Made by a program: the position numbers and the translations under genes
Assembly (NCBI GenBank): GCA_949825065.1
Contig: OX463848.1
Location: forward strand, 30,757,549 to 30,821,548
Reading direction: 5' to 3'
DNA length: 64,000 nt
Origin: Odontocerum albicorne
Taxonomy: Eukaryota > Arthropoda > Insecta > Trichoptera > Odontoceridae
In this document: positions 46,246-57,000 of the stretch, piece by piece
Layout: each line of letters opens with the position of its first letter
Numbering within the stretch: the stretch's first letter is position 1
Notes under the pieces: generated by a model
Seen by the model: only the letters and a program-made list of their open reading frames with translations
What the model was told of the DNA's origin: nothing
Database searches by the model: none

Positions 46246-47399
46246 AGGGTACACCACACTATTCCTTTAAATTGAATTCCCTGAGTTTATATCCAAAAAG
46301 TTTATATCCTACAACGTGCTTCTTCAAGCACGTTAGGATCACTCACTATGTAATTTCCGACCTAAGACTGAATCCACTCCTGCGTCTGATATCTGCCGAT
46401 TCTTCCCATTCTCTCAGCTAATCGGTTATCCCGGATCTTGAAAAGTATTACAAAAAAATGAGAAGTATTGAAAACAGACTGAGGCAATTTGAAATCGAGG
46501 TATGTTTTCTTCCTCATGTGTATATATGTTCACAAAGCCTCGAAATTGAATGAACAATTATGTGTCATCGATATAAAAATAAGCAATTGTTTTTCAAATT
46601 AATTTTAATTAAGAATCTCATATTAATACAATAAAAAAAGAGATTCTTGGTAGTGACAAAATATCGTGCAGTATACAGTATACTAAATATATGTCTGGTC
46701 ATAGCCAACGACAACAAAAACTGGTACAATACGACAAAGATGATCGAGCAGAAACAAAGAACCTTTATTCAAAATTAATTTACCCAATTGAAGACCACAA
46801 AGAACTCGTGTCAAGAGATTCATCTCACCCTTCCTTATCTATTTACTTTTATTTTCTATGGACTCTTTCAACCATTTAAATATCATTGGAATATGACGGC
46901 TTTTAGTAAAAATATTTATCACAAATCGTCTGCCAAATAATAACCCTGAAGAAACGTATAATTCCTTCTGATTTATTCTATGATTTTTTATCTCTGGTAG
47001 ATTAAGTTTCAGTCACCGCACACGTGATATCTTTACAGGGCTCAAATTACCTTCTAATGACAGTTGCGTGTCAAGCGATATTGGTACGCATTCCTTGTAT
47101 TAGTAAAGGTTTATTTTCTGTCACCCATGTAATATCTAATATTGAGAGTAAAACAAAAAAGATATGAAGCAAAAAATATGCGAAGCTTAACTGTCATGTC
47201 TGAGTGTTTGCGTCTGATTCTTTTGTGGTTTAAATTTAAAGGCTTCAAGATGATCGTATTGTCTTTTAGCAGATAAGTTGGCGTCTATATAAGTTTTGGA
47301 ATGTGCACGTATATTCTGGTTATTTAAGGAAATTATTTGTTCATCGTTGCAAGGTAAAACTGGGGAAAATTAAATGATATGGCATTGATGACTAAACCT
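46246..47399. other. AT-rich unique sequence
   Basis: Nothing recognised; short open runs only. Confidence 0.35.
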
Positions 47400-47650
47400 T
47401 CGGATTTCTTCTTCATCGCGTGCTCATTGCTGAGCGTCGTGATCTTCTGCTATATCTGAAACTTGGTACACTATTTGTCTCCTGCCTTCACGATCCTGGG
47501 GCATGTTGAACGCAACGTTTGGCTCATTTATTTGGTCTATTTAAAAGCCCTTCCTCTTGTTCAATTTCCCTCAACTATGTACCAGCTTCTCTTTGTCCTT
47601 TCTGGCAACATGTTCTAAGTACCTAAGAATCCTTTTACTGTATTGATTCG
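47400..47650 (-). pseudogene. LINE reverse transcriptase C-terminus, fossil (HDAQQ-stop type)
   Basis: On minus: SKRILRYLEHVARKDKEKL (47640-47584), then DREGRRQIVYQVSD and the end DHDAQQ-stop (about 47449-47426), followed by RDEEEIR coding-like 3' sequence. This matches the 'GHxAR...DRxxWR...HDPQQ stop' ending of an RTE/endonuclease-reverse transcriptase LINE that I associate with Lepidoptera. Partly deleted in the middle. Confidence 0.75.
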
Positions 47651-47741
47651 GACTTGTACAAATAATTTCCGTTTGAAATTTATTTAAAAACTTATAATAG
47701 AAATATCCCGATATACTTCTATTCTATCAAATATTATTTAG

Positions 47742-47951
47742 TATTGTATTATATTACACTTTTGGTGTATATGTTACAGTGCAATCTCGCGGACTTATTG
47801 CCATGTGGCAATATCTTCCAACTAACCAGAAAGTTGTTAAAGAGGATTTAAATGAAAACCAGGCAGGAATCCTTTTTTAAAAAGTCTGGATTTCAACCCG
47901 CAACCTCAGAGTTGGGAGATAAGCATCTTACCAATTAGATCACGAAGGTCG
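47742..47951 (-). mobile_element. SINE-A copy, near full length
   Basis: Minus strand: GTGATCTAATTGGTAAGATG, CTCTGAGGTTGCGGGTTGAA, AAAAGGATTCCTGCCTGGTT, TTCATTTAAATCCTCTTTAA, TAGTTGGAAGATATTGCCAC and tail CGCGAGATTGCACTGTAACA. Confidence 0.85.
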
Positions 47952-47954
47952 AAG

Positions 47955-48837
47955 AGAGTAGATCAAAGACGAAAAAAGGATGCATAGAAACATGATTATC
48001 GAAGTTTCAGCAAGGCACTTCTATCATAAGTTTAAAAAAGGATTCTTTATATGATGAAGACTAGTTATGGTGATAAAATTTGAAATCGAATTGACATGAT
48101 TAACTACATTTTACATTCGAAGATTTTTACGACTGTTTTCTACTAGTTGAAAAGGTTTTTTAGAGCTGATGACGTGTTGAGTTGGTTTAAATGATATTTA
48201 GTAATATTTTTGACATCGCACTAAAGATGAAGGCTGCAACACCTTAAGCAAACTCAACGAGGCAACAACTCCGAAAAACGTTTCAAATAATCGATTAACA
48301 AGTTTTATAACGCAATCGTTTTTCATTACCTTTTTCTTGTGAAGAATTTGTAGTTCTTAGAAACTGAATCAAGTCTAAAAGTTTTCTATCCTCCCTTGAT
48401 ATTTTGTTCCAGCTAGATCTCAACTTGAATAAACAACTTCACGTGATATAAGTAGCCCGTATTGATGTTGAAATAATATTTTTTTAATACCTCGGGATAA
48501 TACAAAAGATAGCAGCGCCGTGATGGATGGATCCAGGCGTGTTTAAGTGGTAATTCGATATTCCCATCGGATCCTGTGTCTGTGTTGCTGTCAGCACGGG
48601 GCGCGCGCCTTGCTAAATGAGCTGGAACGGTCGCCTTCTGAGATTGTGAAATTCATTCATAATTAAATACAACACATCAAAAGACATTAGAAAATTCTAT
48701 TAAAAATTATATGATGCTTTCAGAAACACTCTTAATTTAAAGAATTACTGACTTCTTAACTGATAAATAATAATTTCTCTTATCTTAGTATTTTTGGCAG
48801 TATAAAAATAATTCAAAATTTGTTATTGTATAGGAAC
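47955..48837. other. Unique sequence with a GC-rich block
   Basis: The block at about 48510-48645 (GTCAGCACGGGGCGCGCGCC) is GC-rich with no open frame; candidate conserved element. The rest is AT-rich. Confidence 0.35.
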
Positions 48838-49220
48838 ACTACACACATACACCACACTCAAGATAATGCCGAATGTGTTATTATCACATTTCGGAAGATC
48901 TACGAAGGTGTTTTTGTAGTTCGTCTTTCCTTGGTAAGTTCTGTGGATTTAATACCAAATATATTTTTCTAAACATATGCAGATGTGGGAAAGTACCTAA
49001 TCTATTGATCGTAGCCACCATCTTCCTATGAGTACACTCAATCTATTGATCGTAGCCACCATCTTCCTATGAGTACACTCAATCTATTGATCGTAGCCAC
49101 CATCTTCCTATGAGTACATTCAACTTATTTGATTTAAAAAATATATTTTTAATGTACGAGAATACTTAATTTCCGAGTTATATTACCCTTGGGAGAGTCT
49201 GCTCTCTAAACGACGCTATG
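48838..49220 (+). mobile_element. L2/Crack-like LINE 3' end (family C) with triplicated segment
   Basis: GAACACTACACACATACACC, CGGAAGATCTACGAAGGTGT, TTTGTAGTTCGTCTTTCCTT, ATATGCAGATGTGGGAAAGT. Then a 41-bp unit three times, then GGGAGAGTCTGCTCTCTAAA with CGACGCTATG. The final bases of the family are replaced by a piggyBac-like insertion. Confidence 0.8.
48999..49121. repeat. Tandem repeat, 41-bp unit, exactly 3 copies
   Basis: AATCTATTGATCGTAGCCAC plus CATCTTCCTATGAGTACACTC at 48999, 49040 and 49081. The corresponding segment is single in the related LINE tails at 54270 and 60655. Confidence 0.97.
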
Positions 49221-49875
49221 TTAACTCTTTCACGGCGGGGGACCACTTAACTGGCCCATACATAATACGTGCCGTCCTGGCGAGCGGCCATTTAAGTGGC
49301 CACTAACTTTGCGTGTCGATATCTCAGTCAAAATTAAATCTTCTTTAAAATTTTTAACCTGAATATAAGACAAAACGTGTCCTCTAGTGACATCTCTTTT
49401 AAAATCATCAAAACTTCAAGTACTTGATCCATAAGAAGGATTTAAACAGACCGATTCGAGGCCGTCGAAATTTAAAGCATTTTAAATATTAGCGCCACAC
49501 GTTCGGGTGTGTTGAAGGTCATGTTTCTAATGACGATTGCTCCCGATCAATATGACGTATTTTGCGTCGATATTTTTTTGTAAGTACGCGTATTGCGTAT
49601 TGAATTAATTGCCTTTTTCATTGTTTATGGATTATTGTTTTCTTCGATTATTGCTTCTTATATTGTCGCACTTTATTTATAGCTTTGATTTGGATAATAT
49701 TACGTGTGTATAGTGTCAGCTAAAAAATGCATCGGCGCACAGTTCCACAGTAATCAGATTCGGGATAATGGTGAGTCATATTTTTATGTAGATACAATTT
49801 AAATTTATTGAGGTAAAACACCGCCGCCTGTGGGACACACGAAAGATACTCGAGCCATCGCCGTAAAAAGGTTAA
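49221..49875. mobile_element. piggyBac-like non-autonomous element (MITE)
   Basis: Flanked by TTAA at 49221-49224 and 49872-49875, the target of the piggyBac superfamily. The ends inside are inverted: CTCTTTCACGGCG at the left and, on the other strand, CCTTTTTACGGCG at the right. A subterminal inverted pair lies at 49243-49256 (CCACTTAACTGGCC) and 49286-49299. The interior of about 650 bp has no transposase frame. It would depend on a transposase from another element. Confidence 0.75.
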
Positions 49876-50905
49876 TAGTCTTAATAGATCGAGAAAAAAA
49901 ATAACAACTAGAAAACGACATATTTATCGGATTCATGAGTATTAATATTCGTTTTCTAGTTTCCCCATAATTTTTCAGTGCATAGTTTATACATTCGCTT
50001 AAAACAGGAAATATTTATCACTTGAGCAAAACATTTCTGTTCGTTTTCATTCAATCTAATTAATGGTAAATTGTAAAATTAGATCACATACATTTTAATA
50101 CTTTTAAAAAAATCTTTAGTGCATGTACTTTTCTGAAGTTATAACAGATTCCTGAAAATATGTGAAAATGCCTTTTTGTGAAATGTTAAGGCTGTCTTCT
50201 ATATTTTATTTTATTTTTAATTTACTTTGAGACTTTTACTTTGAGTTTTTCTACTTCTGTGTTTATTTTGTGGTACCATTTTGTCTTGCTATATCCACAG
50301 GATGTCTCGAGGCACTTGTCATCAATCATGGAATGGCAACACTTGGGACAGGTTTATTTAAGAATCCTCATAATGTGCAACATGAATGCGGATTATGGTT
50401 TCTGGACCAATAACTAATAGTTACACATGGATGATTTTGTATATTTACCTTTCATAAGAACCACAAAAAATGTACCCTAGAAAAACTTCTACTTTCAAAT
50501 TATTTAAATTTTATTAAAGCTTTTATCAGAAAGCCTTGGTATTAAGATTAAGTATCTTATTAAAATATTTTATAGAATGATTGTATGCATAAAACATAGA
50601 TTAAAACCGGCCTTGATCTAATATGCAAATATATTACTAATGATGCTAAATCGTATTTTTTTTTAAATGGTACACTAAATTGAAGTCTGTCTTAACAGAA
50701 AGTTTCAGCATATTTAAAGCAGTGTGTGAATAAATAATTTTTGTTTCAATCTCCATCACATAATTATTATTTCAAACTCCATCGCATAACATAATCAATC
50801 ATTTTTCAAACTTATTTCTAAGTTAGAGATTAACAAATATTTTTATGTGCCTTTGGGCAACAATATGGAACATTATGCATATATTTATACCACCCCATTA
50901 TTACT
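49876..50905. other. AT-rich unique sequence
   Basis: Nothing recognised. Confidence 0.4.
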
Positions 50906-51012
50906 TTTTTATACATACATGCAATCATACCATTTTTCTGTTGGGGTAGGTAGAGGACACAGAGTGCCCATCTTTCCTATCACGGCATACTTCATTTGTC
51001 TCCACATATTTA
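50906..51012 (-). mobile_element. RTE-like LINE 3' terminus
   Basis: On minus it ends TACCTACCCCAACAGAAAAA with ATGGTATGATTGCATGTATG. Only the last ~100 bp. Confidence 0.6.
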
Positions 51013-51426
51013 CATCTTATTTTACAGGTCGTTTTATTTATTACATATCATTAATGGAAAGATTTTCTAGAAGTTAAATATGTATTATTTTTATACAAAG
51101 TCATAATTGTGTAGGAAATAGGTTTTAAGCAGTCCACATTGCAAAAAAATATTGAAACGAATGTTTTTTCATACAATATAAAATATAGTACTCCTGCAAG
51201 AGAAAATGTGGTGCCAAATGACAAAATGAATTGATGTTTCTGCAAGTAGAACTGCTTCTTTTCAGAAAGCTATTTTTATCGCAGAGCTTTTACAAACAAC
51301 TTTTGCACCACCAATTCTTAAACCAGACATCTGGCTCAACATTGGGAATGATTTTTTGTCAAATTAAATAAAAATGTATAGACTTATACACTATTCTCAG
51401 TCTCTAAATTGGAGTTCATATATAGA
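51013..51426. other. AT-rich sequence
   Basis: Nothing recognised. Confidence 0.35.
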
Positions 51427-51622
51427 CCTTATAAAATCTGGTAAGACGCCTGTTTTCCAGTTCGGAGGTTATGGGTTCGCTTTCCGTTGATATCCAGATT
51501 TATTTTTAATAACCTTTTTATCACTTCAGGCTTGTTGAAACACTTTATTGGTTGGTTAGGAGAAATTGTAACATGAAGATAAACCCGCCAGGTTATATTG
51601 TGTACAAAGATAGTATATTACC
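51427..51622 (+). mobile_element. SINE-A copy
   Basis: AAAATCTGGTAAGACGCCTG, CAGTTCGGAGGTTATGGGTT, TATCACTTCAGGCTTGTTGA, TTGGTTGGTTAGGAGAAATT and tail CCGCCAGGTTATATTGTGTA. Followed immediately by another copy in the same orientation. Confidence 0.85.
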
Positions 51623-51627
51623 TTATA

Positions 51628-51806
51628 ATTGACATTAGTGTCCTAGTTGGTGAGACGCCTGTCTCCAAACTGGATTTGTAGGTTCGACTTCTGTTGGAAC
51701 CCTGTAATTTAAGGCCTTTTCAACATAGGTCTGGTCGGTTGCAAGAGATTATCACGTGGTGATAACACGCCAGGTTGTGCTGTATATAACGAAAGTGTAA
51801 TCTTCT
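51628..51806 (+). mobile_element. SINE-A copy, tandem with the previous
   Basis: A box GTCCTAGTTGGTGAGACGCC, B box AGGTTCGACTTCTG, TTGGAACCC, a deletion of the CCAGTCTGGTTTTCACTT segment, then GTCTGGTCGGTTGCAAGAGA, TTATCACGTGGTGATAACAC and GCCAGGTTGTGCTGTATATA. Confidence 0.85.
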
Positions 51807-52059
51807 GATTCCTAAAATGTTAATTTTAAGAGCAAACATATATACATAACTAGAATTCAGTTAATTGATCCCTAAAATATCATATCAACTGTACTCATAT
51901 AGCATATGGTCGTATATCATATGGATTATATATACTCGTAATATATTCCGAAGACCAATCAACAAAATAGGGGTTTAGATATAAAATAGTTTTGTATTGT
52001 ATTGTAATATGATATGTTCATCTACTCTGTTGATTGGACTTCGTAATGCATTATAATTA

Positions 52060-52270
52060 CTGTTGGTCCACCGATTGTAACTGGCGCTTCTCCCAACCAT
52101 TTCTCTGCTCCTGCAACCTTACCAAGCCTTGCGTCTTATCCCGTCACTCGTCTGGGCCCAGAACCCCTCTGAAATTTGAGCGTCGCCTGTCTCCTTCAAT
52201 TGAGAACACGTGTTCAATTATGCATCGCTGCTGGCGTCCACAAACCGACATTTAGTTCATCTTGCCCGAT
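52060..52270. other. GC-richer block
   Basis: Open for 73 codons on plus (52034-52255) but no family recognised. Candidate conserved non-coding DNA or decayed exon. Confidence 0.3.
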
Positions 52271-52483
52271 GATTGCAAACGACCGAGTTGTCAAATTGAT
52301 TTAAACAAGTAATACAAAAATTCTTGAAAATAACTTGTCTTTTCTTACCAACCCCACCGGTGCTGATTATAGTCATGAGTGAAGGTATGCAGGCATTTTA
52401 AATAGCATGCAAGTGTTATTTTTTGCACGTGAACAATTTTAAAGAAGGTGTTATCGAAGTACGTATATATTAAGTGTACGTAT

Positions 52484-52563
52484 ACACGAGTTAGAGCACC
52501 CTTGAGGAGAGTTTGCTCTCTAAACGGCGCTATATAAATTGTCATTTAATAATAATTATTGTT
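52484..52563 (+). mobile_element. L2/Crack-like LINE 3' end (family C), last 80 bp
   Basis: GAGCACCCTTGAGGAGAGTT, TGCTCTCTAAACGGCGCTAT, ATAAATTGTCATTTAATAAT. The best preserved terminus of this family here; severely 5' truncated. Confidence 0.75.
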
Positions 52564-52599
52564 ATAGACAAAAAAGAACCAACCCTAAACACATTTTTA

Positions 52600-52922
52600 A
52601 CTCATCGAAGGTTTTGGCTTAATCTCCGGGGGTTTCGGGTTCGAATCCCGACGATGTCAAAAAAAAAGTTAACTAGTATGGTATAATAGTTCGTCTGATA
52701 ACACTGATCGCACACGCTAGACGTGTACGAGTATTGTTGCCTGTCCGCCTGCGATTATGAACTGTGAGCTAGTTACTTACTCCAGTGACACTTAACCCAC
52801 TGGATTAGTCAAGTAACTTAACCGTATACTGGGGCCGAGGGCAATATTGTTTCCCGACCACGGTCATCAACATGTCCACATTACCAATTCGGATATGTAC
52901 ATTGGTACCTTATGAATGAAAA
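52600..52922 (+). mobile_element. SINE-B copy
   Basis: Perfect B box GGTTCGAATCC at 52638-52648; the A-box part is deleted. Body: AGTTCGTCTGATAACACTGA, GACGTGTACGAGTATTGTTG, TTATGAACTGTGAGCTAGTT, GGGGCCGAGGGCAATATTGT, CCGACCACGGTCATCAACAT, CCAATTCGGATATGTACATT. Confidence 0.85.
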
Positions 52923-53039
52923 AATACTTCGTTATTTCACAAATTTCACTTGTTAATCATTGGCACAAATGTTTCTACCTTATATATTTAGCCTCTCTTC
53001 AGGTAGACTAATCTTGGGTTTTTTAGTGTATTTAAAATA

Positions 53040-53122
53040 TCGAAGAATTATTATTTATAGTTGCGACATTAACATTGTGGAGGTTTTTTAAAGACATTAT
53101 TTGATGAAACAAATTACAATAT
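53040..53122. repeat. Family-H end remnant, inverted junction
   Basis: TATAGTTGCGACATTAACAT...AAAGACATT is the family-H tail on minus. It is joined directly to TTTGATGAAACAAATTACAA, the same outer end on plus. Confidence 0.5.
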
Positions 53123-53369
53123 CGAAGAATTATCTCTCAATCCTGTATGTATTATACTCGTATTAATTAAACTTATATTGTGTACAGAAAAAACACTTTC
53201 ATTATGTACATTGATTTTATAGTATTTTGTAATTAGGGTATTAGAATTGTAACACCGATAGTTTTTGGGTATATACGAGTATAACAACGATGCTAAGCTA
53301 TACCCACAATTTGAAAAGGCCATTGTATGGCGAAACAGCTGTCATTAATTATATAAAAAAAGGTATAGA

Positions 53370-53815
53370 ACTTTCCATACATACATACAAACCATCATGT
53401 CATTTCTCTGTCGGGGTAGACTGTAAGGACAGAGCGCCAGACTTTCCTATCATGACACACATCTTTAGCCTCTTCCATATCCATACACATTCGATCATTG
53501 GCACCAAAATACTATTATGGACTATTATCTTAGAACATTTTGATAGTGCCCTGTTTGAGTATATATATTCTAGTGCCCCAATAACTTTTTTCTTATCGCT
53601 ACACGCCGTTCGAAATTCCTCTTATCTCCTCCATTATCTGAGAAAATACTATCCTAATAGCAGAATTTCTCAACTGGCTCCAATCTTTCATTATTCACGC
53701 ATTTACTTTTACTTTCACACTTTTCTATCACCGTTCCTAGGATTTCGTAATATTCATTTTCAGATCTTTCTCTTCGCATCTCTCGTACAATGTTTTAATA
53801 ACATTTTATAGAAAT
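53370..53815 (-). mobile_element. RTE-like LINE, reverse transcriptase fragment plus 3' end
   Basis: The left part (53380-53490) is the family 3' end on minus (ATTTGATAGG-type terminus with CTACCCCGACAGAGAAATGA). The right part (53500-53810) reads on minus TLYERCEEKDLKMN, VIEKCESKSKC, NNERLEPVEKFCY, NFERRVAIRKK, SNRALSKCSKIIVHNSILVP, with stops. The ~110 codons between these parts are missing, so it is internally deleted. The opposite strand happens to be open for 173 codons, an antisense artefact. Confidence 0.8.
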
Positions 53816-53819
53816 ATCA

Positions 53820-54269
53820 ATGAATTTAATTTTGATTTTCTTAAAAAAATAAGATCCACGAATTAAAAATCGTCAGCCCTTTAGAAATTACAATCATTAA
53901 AACGAATAATGTTCAGAATAATAAATAATACTTCGTTTTTGATTTGCCACGTGCCATTTAGTGTGAATTAGTTTTCGTGTTGTTCAATTAAAGCCAATGT
54001 TAATTTGTTGCTTATGTGGGAAGTCGCAATGTGGAGGAGGTCGCAATGAAGATGAATGATTTCTTGCAATTGTTAACTCCGATGAGACGGATCAGTCAGT
54101 TCACAGTTCACTCACCTTCTGATTCATATTGCAAATATATATTTATAAGCATATTTAAGTTTATGTGCCATAATACTCAAATTATTTCTAAGTATTCGTA
54201 ATATATTATTCTTCCTCTTAACTCCGTTTAAATTTTATAGTGTGTCATTTACTAAGATTATTAGATTTA
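53820..54269. other. AT-rich sequence
   Basis: Nothing recognised. Confidence 0.35.
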
Positions 54270-54585
54270 TGATTATGTATGAACACTACACATTACTACG
54301 CTACACCTAAAGCCGAATGAATAGTAATCATGTATGGGAAGATCTACCAAGGTTTTTTTTGTAGTTCGTCTTCCCTTGCTAGGTTTTTTTCAGATTTTTT
54401 TACCAAATATGTTTTTCTTAATATTTGCAGACACGGTTATCTAATGGCTGCAATAACCACCTTCCTATCCTCACACTCAATTTGTTTTTTTAATCTGTCA
54501 ATCAATAGTGGTGGGTTCGATTTCAGAGTTAAGCATCCTTGAGGAGAGTATGTCCTCGAAACGGTGCCATATAAATTGCACATCT
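54270..54585 (+). mobile_element. L2/Crack-like LINE 3' end (family C)
   Basis: GAACACTACACATTACTACG, GGGAAGATCTACCAAGGTTT, TTGTAGTTCGTCTTCCCTTG, TAACCACCTTCCTATCCTCA, CATCCTTGAGGAGAGTATGT, CGAAACGGTGCCATATAAAT. Confidence 0.8.
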
Positions 54586-54765
54586 ATGATTATAACAAGT
54601 AAAAAGTGATTAAAAAATATTTTAATTCTTTCGAAAAATTTGTCATTGATACATACGCCACTGTGTCGCCACATAATATTTTAAAACGATGTAAATAACT
54701 AAAAAAAATACACAAATTATGTAATCATCAAAATGTTTTTTGTAAATAATATATTATCTTAAAAA

Positions 54766-54951
54766 TAAAACCGGATATTGCGGGCTCGACTTCCATTAAT
54801 AACCAGGTTGTTTAAAAAGGGTTCCAGTCTGGTTTTCAATTAAGTAATATTTAACATATTTCTGGTTGCTTGGAAGAAATTTCCACATGCCCATTAACTA
54901 GCCAGGTTGTTTTGTATACAAAGAACGTGTAATTAATACAATATCATAAAA
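54766..54951 (+). mobile_element. SINE-A copy, head half missing
   Basis: Starts at CCGGATATTGCGGGCTCGAC, then AAAAAGGGTTCCAGTCTGGT, TTTCTGGTTGCTTGGAAGAA and AGCCAGGTTGTTTTGTATAC. Confidence 0.8.
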
Positions 54952-54957
54952 AATATC

Positions 54958-55212
54958 ATCGTTGACGCCTTATGTAGAATGAATGAATGAAAAAATACTA
55001 ATAAACAAATATACAGTGTGAATGTAAATAAAAGACGGGATAGAAGACCAAGGAAAGTATAATTGGATCAAGAAAATACTTTGAAAGAAGGTAATTTAAA
55101 AATCAGAAACCCTTTGAGTTGTATGAGAATCAGAAATATAGGAAAGCCTGGTACTCTCTTCTCTCTGCTTACCGCGATAGGGCACCGGTGGGATGGTATA
55201 TATGTATGAATC
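54958..55212 (+). mobile_element. RTE-like LINE 3' end
   Basis: GTAGAATGAATGAATGAAAA, CAGTGTGAATGTAAATAAAA, GACCAAGGAAAGTATAATTG, and the terminus CTGCTTACCGCGATAGGGCA with GGGATGGTATATATGTATG. Confidence 0.75.
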
Positions 55213-55317
55213 GTTAATGTTTTCATAAAAAAAAACACTAAAAAAATATTTACAAAATTTCGAATCTAAATAATTACAAAATTTCGAGCTTAAATAATTT
55301 ATTCTATTTCAGAATTA

Positions 55318-55421
55318 TTTGACACTTAAATGTGAAAAAAAATCTCCACAATAGTTTAAATTAAAGTATGTCACTTAAATTTAAGTTATTGCGTAGATTT
55401 TTTTCACAGTTAAGTGTCAAA
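55318..55421. mobile_element. Foldback element, 104 bp
   Basis: TTTGACACTTAAATGTGAAA at the left pairs with the complement of TTTCACAGTTAAGTGTCAAA at the right, and AATCTCCACAATA with its counterpart. The middle also folds (GTCACTTAAATTTAAGT). Has the form of a short hairpin MITE. Its left end shares 19 identical bases with 14966-14984. Confidence 0.65.
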
Positions 55422-55424
55422 ACA

Positions 55425-56396
55425 TTCTGCAATAAAAATAAGCTCTACAAGATAAATACCAAGTCAATTAAAATTATTTCTCTCAATACCGTTAACTAAA
55501 TATTTCCAAAAAGAGAATTACGGAAATGTTAAAATGTATTCCTGATTTATTTTACGATTCTTTTTATTTCGCTGTCTGTAATACGAGTACAATTGCTAGT
55601 TTCACATTCAAGTGTAATAAATTTGTAAATGATTAAAAAAACTACGTTAGATGCAATTTCCTCATTATTTCAACAGAAAGAATACACTTGTTAAAATTTA
55701 TTGACTTATTGAATGCAATTAAGTTGTTACCATTAATGATATTTGGGTAGGCTTGTATTATGGGCTAGGAGGTTGGAGGATTTTTTTTAATGATCCGTTG
55801 GCTAATAATGGGATATTGCGTAAACCGTAAACTATTAAAAATATTGATTGATTTATCTTCTGCTCTGACACTTGAAAGTTAATCGAACGATTAAGCAATT
55901 AATTATTAAGTATTGTAGACATTATAAGCAAACAGGGAAGGATTGGCACGGTTAATGCATCTAGGTACAAGGTGTGGTCAGCATAGTTACGTATTGAACT
56001 TTCTATTTATTTTGTATAAAGATACAATGTTTTTTTTAATATCTAGATTATTTAAAATACTATATGGTACATTTCAACATAATCCTTACGTCAGATCAGT
56101 TATTCATTTCAAGAACTTCTAATTGTAATTTTATCTGTAAGATGATATTCGTGATGTGTGCACAGAAAGAGTTCAAAACATATTTTTAAGGTTCGTGGTT
56201 TTTTAAATGAACTTTGAAATACAAGATAGTGAGTATGAACCTATTTACAGATCACTGAATTTGGTCTCTTTTCAGGAAAGGTGGGTAATGTTTGATTCGA
56301 TATTGCTATGGTTCACTACTGCATAATCAGTATCGTCTCGTCATAGTATTTTATTTGAAACTTTTGATTAAATATACCGACTTATGCATATGATAA
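55425..56396. other. AT-rich unique sequence
   Basis: Nothing recognised. Confidence 0.4.
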
Positions 56397-56734
56397 ATGG
56401 ATAAGTATATATATAAGGACACTTCATCTGTAAATGTGAGAGGATACATGGGCGCACAAGCATTTTATCCGCCTAGTATTCGGGGGTATAAGGATCGGTG
56501 CGCTTCGATCGTCTCACTTCGGTGTGCCGTCGGATCAAGTACAGCGATGTGGCCGGCGAGTTTGCTGGTGTGCAACAGCTCAATCTTAAAAAAAGCTTGG
56601 AATTGCGAGGGGATCCTTAACTATAAAGCCCGGCAACGATACCGTACGGTATGGTCATCTGGAAACATCAGAAATTTACTGATGGTCCATTCTTCCAACC
56701 CCGGAATATCAAAACCAATGCCAAAGAACTTCGT
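56397..56734. other. GC-richer block with a 122-codon open frame
   Basis: Open on plus from ATG 56397 to 56765. The GC-rich core (56440-56720) encodes no motif I recognise. The frame runs into the adjacent tandem repeat. Possible decayed exon or conserved non-coding element. Confidence 0.3.
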
Positions 56735-57000
56735 AAACAAACGTATGAAAATCGAATATAACTGAACGACTGACTCATTGCAATATCTGTAAATTTGTGT
56801 AAAATGCATCAATAAACATATAAAAATCGAATAGAAGTTAATGATTCATCGCAATATAAGTAAATTTAAAGAGCATTAACAAAATATGAAAATCGAATAT
56901 AACTGAATGACTCATTGCAATATCAGTAAATTTAAAATGCATTATAAACTAATTAATATCGAATAGTATTAAAATGACTCATTGCAATATCAGCAAGGCT
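56735..57000. repeat. Tandem repeat, ~68-bp unit, 4 degenerate copies
   Basis: TATGAAAATCGAATATAACT, GAATGACTCATTGCAATATC, AGTAAATTTAAAATGCATTA, with the GACTCATTGC-type landmark at 56772, 56843, 56909 and 56976. Confidence 0.85.

Noticed and set aside
52638..52648. Perfect B box as a tRNA gene
   Set aside because: No A box or cloverleaf; it is followed by the SINE-B body shared with three other loci.
53290..53811. 173-codon open frame on the plus strand
   Set aside because: It is antisense to a recognisable LINE reverse transcriptase fragment on the minus strand; the open run reflects the coding constraint of the other strand.
56397..56765. 122-codon frame as a confident gene
   Set aside because: No recognisable domain, and its end runs into a degenerate tandem repeat; kept only as an unexplained GC-richer block.
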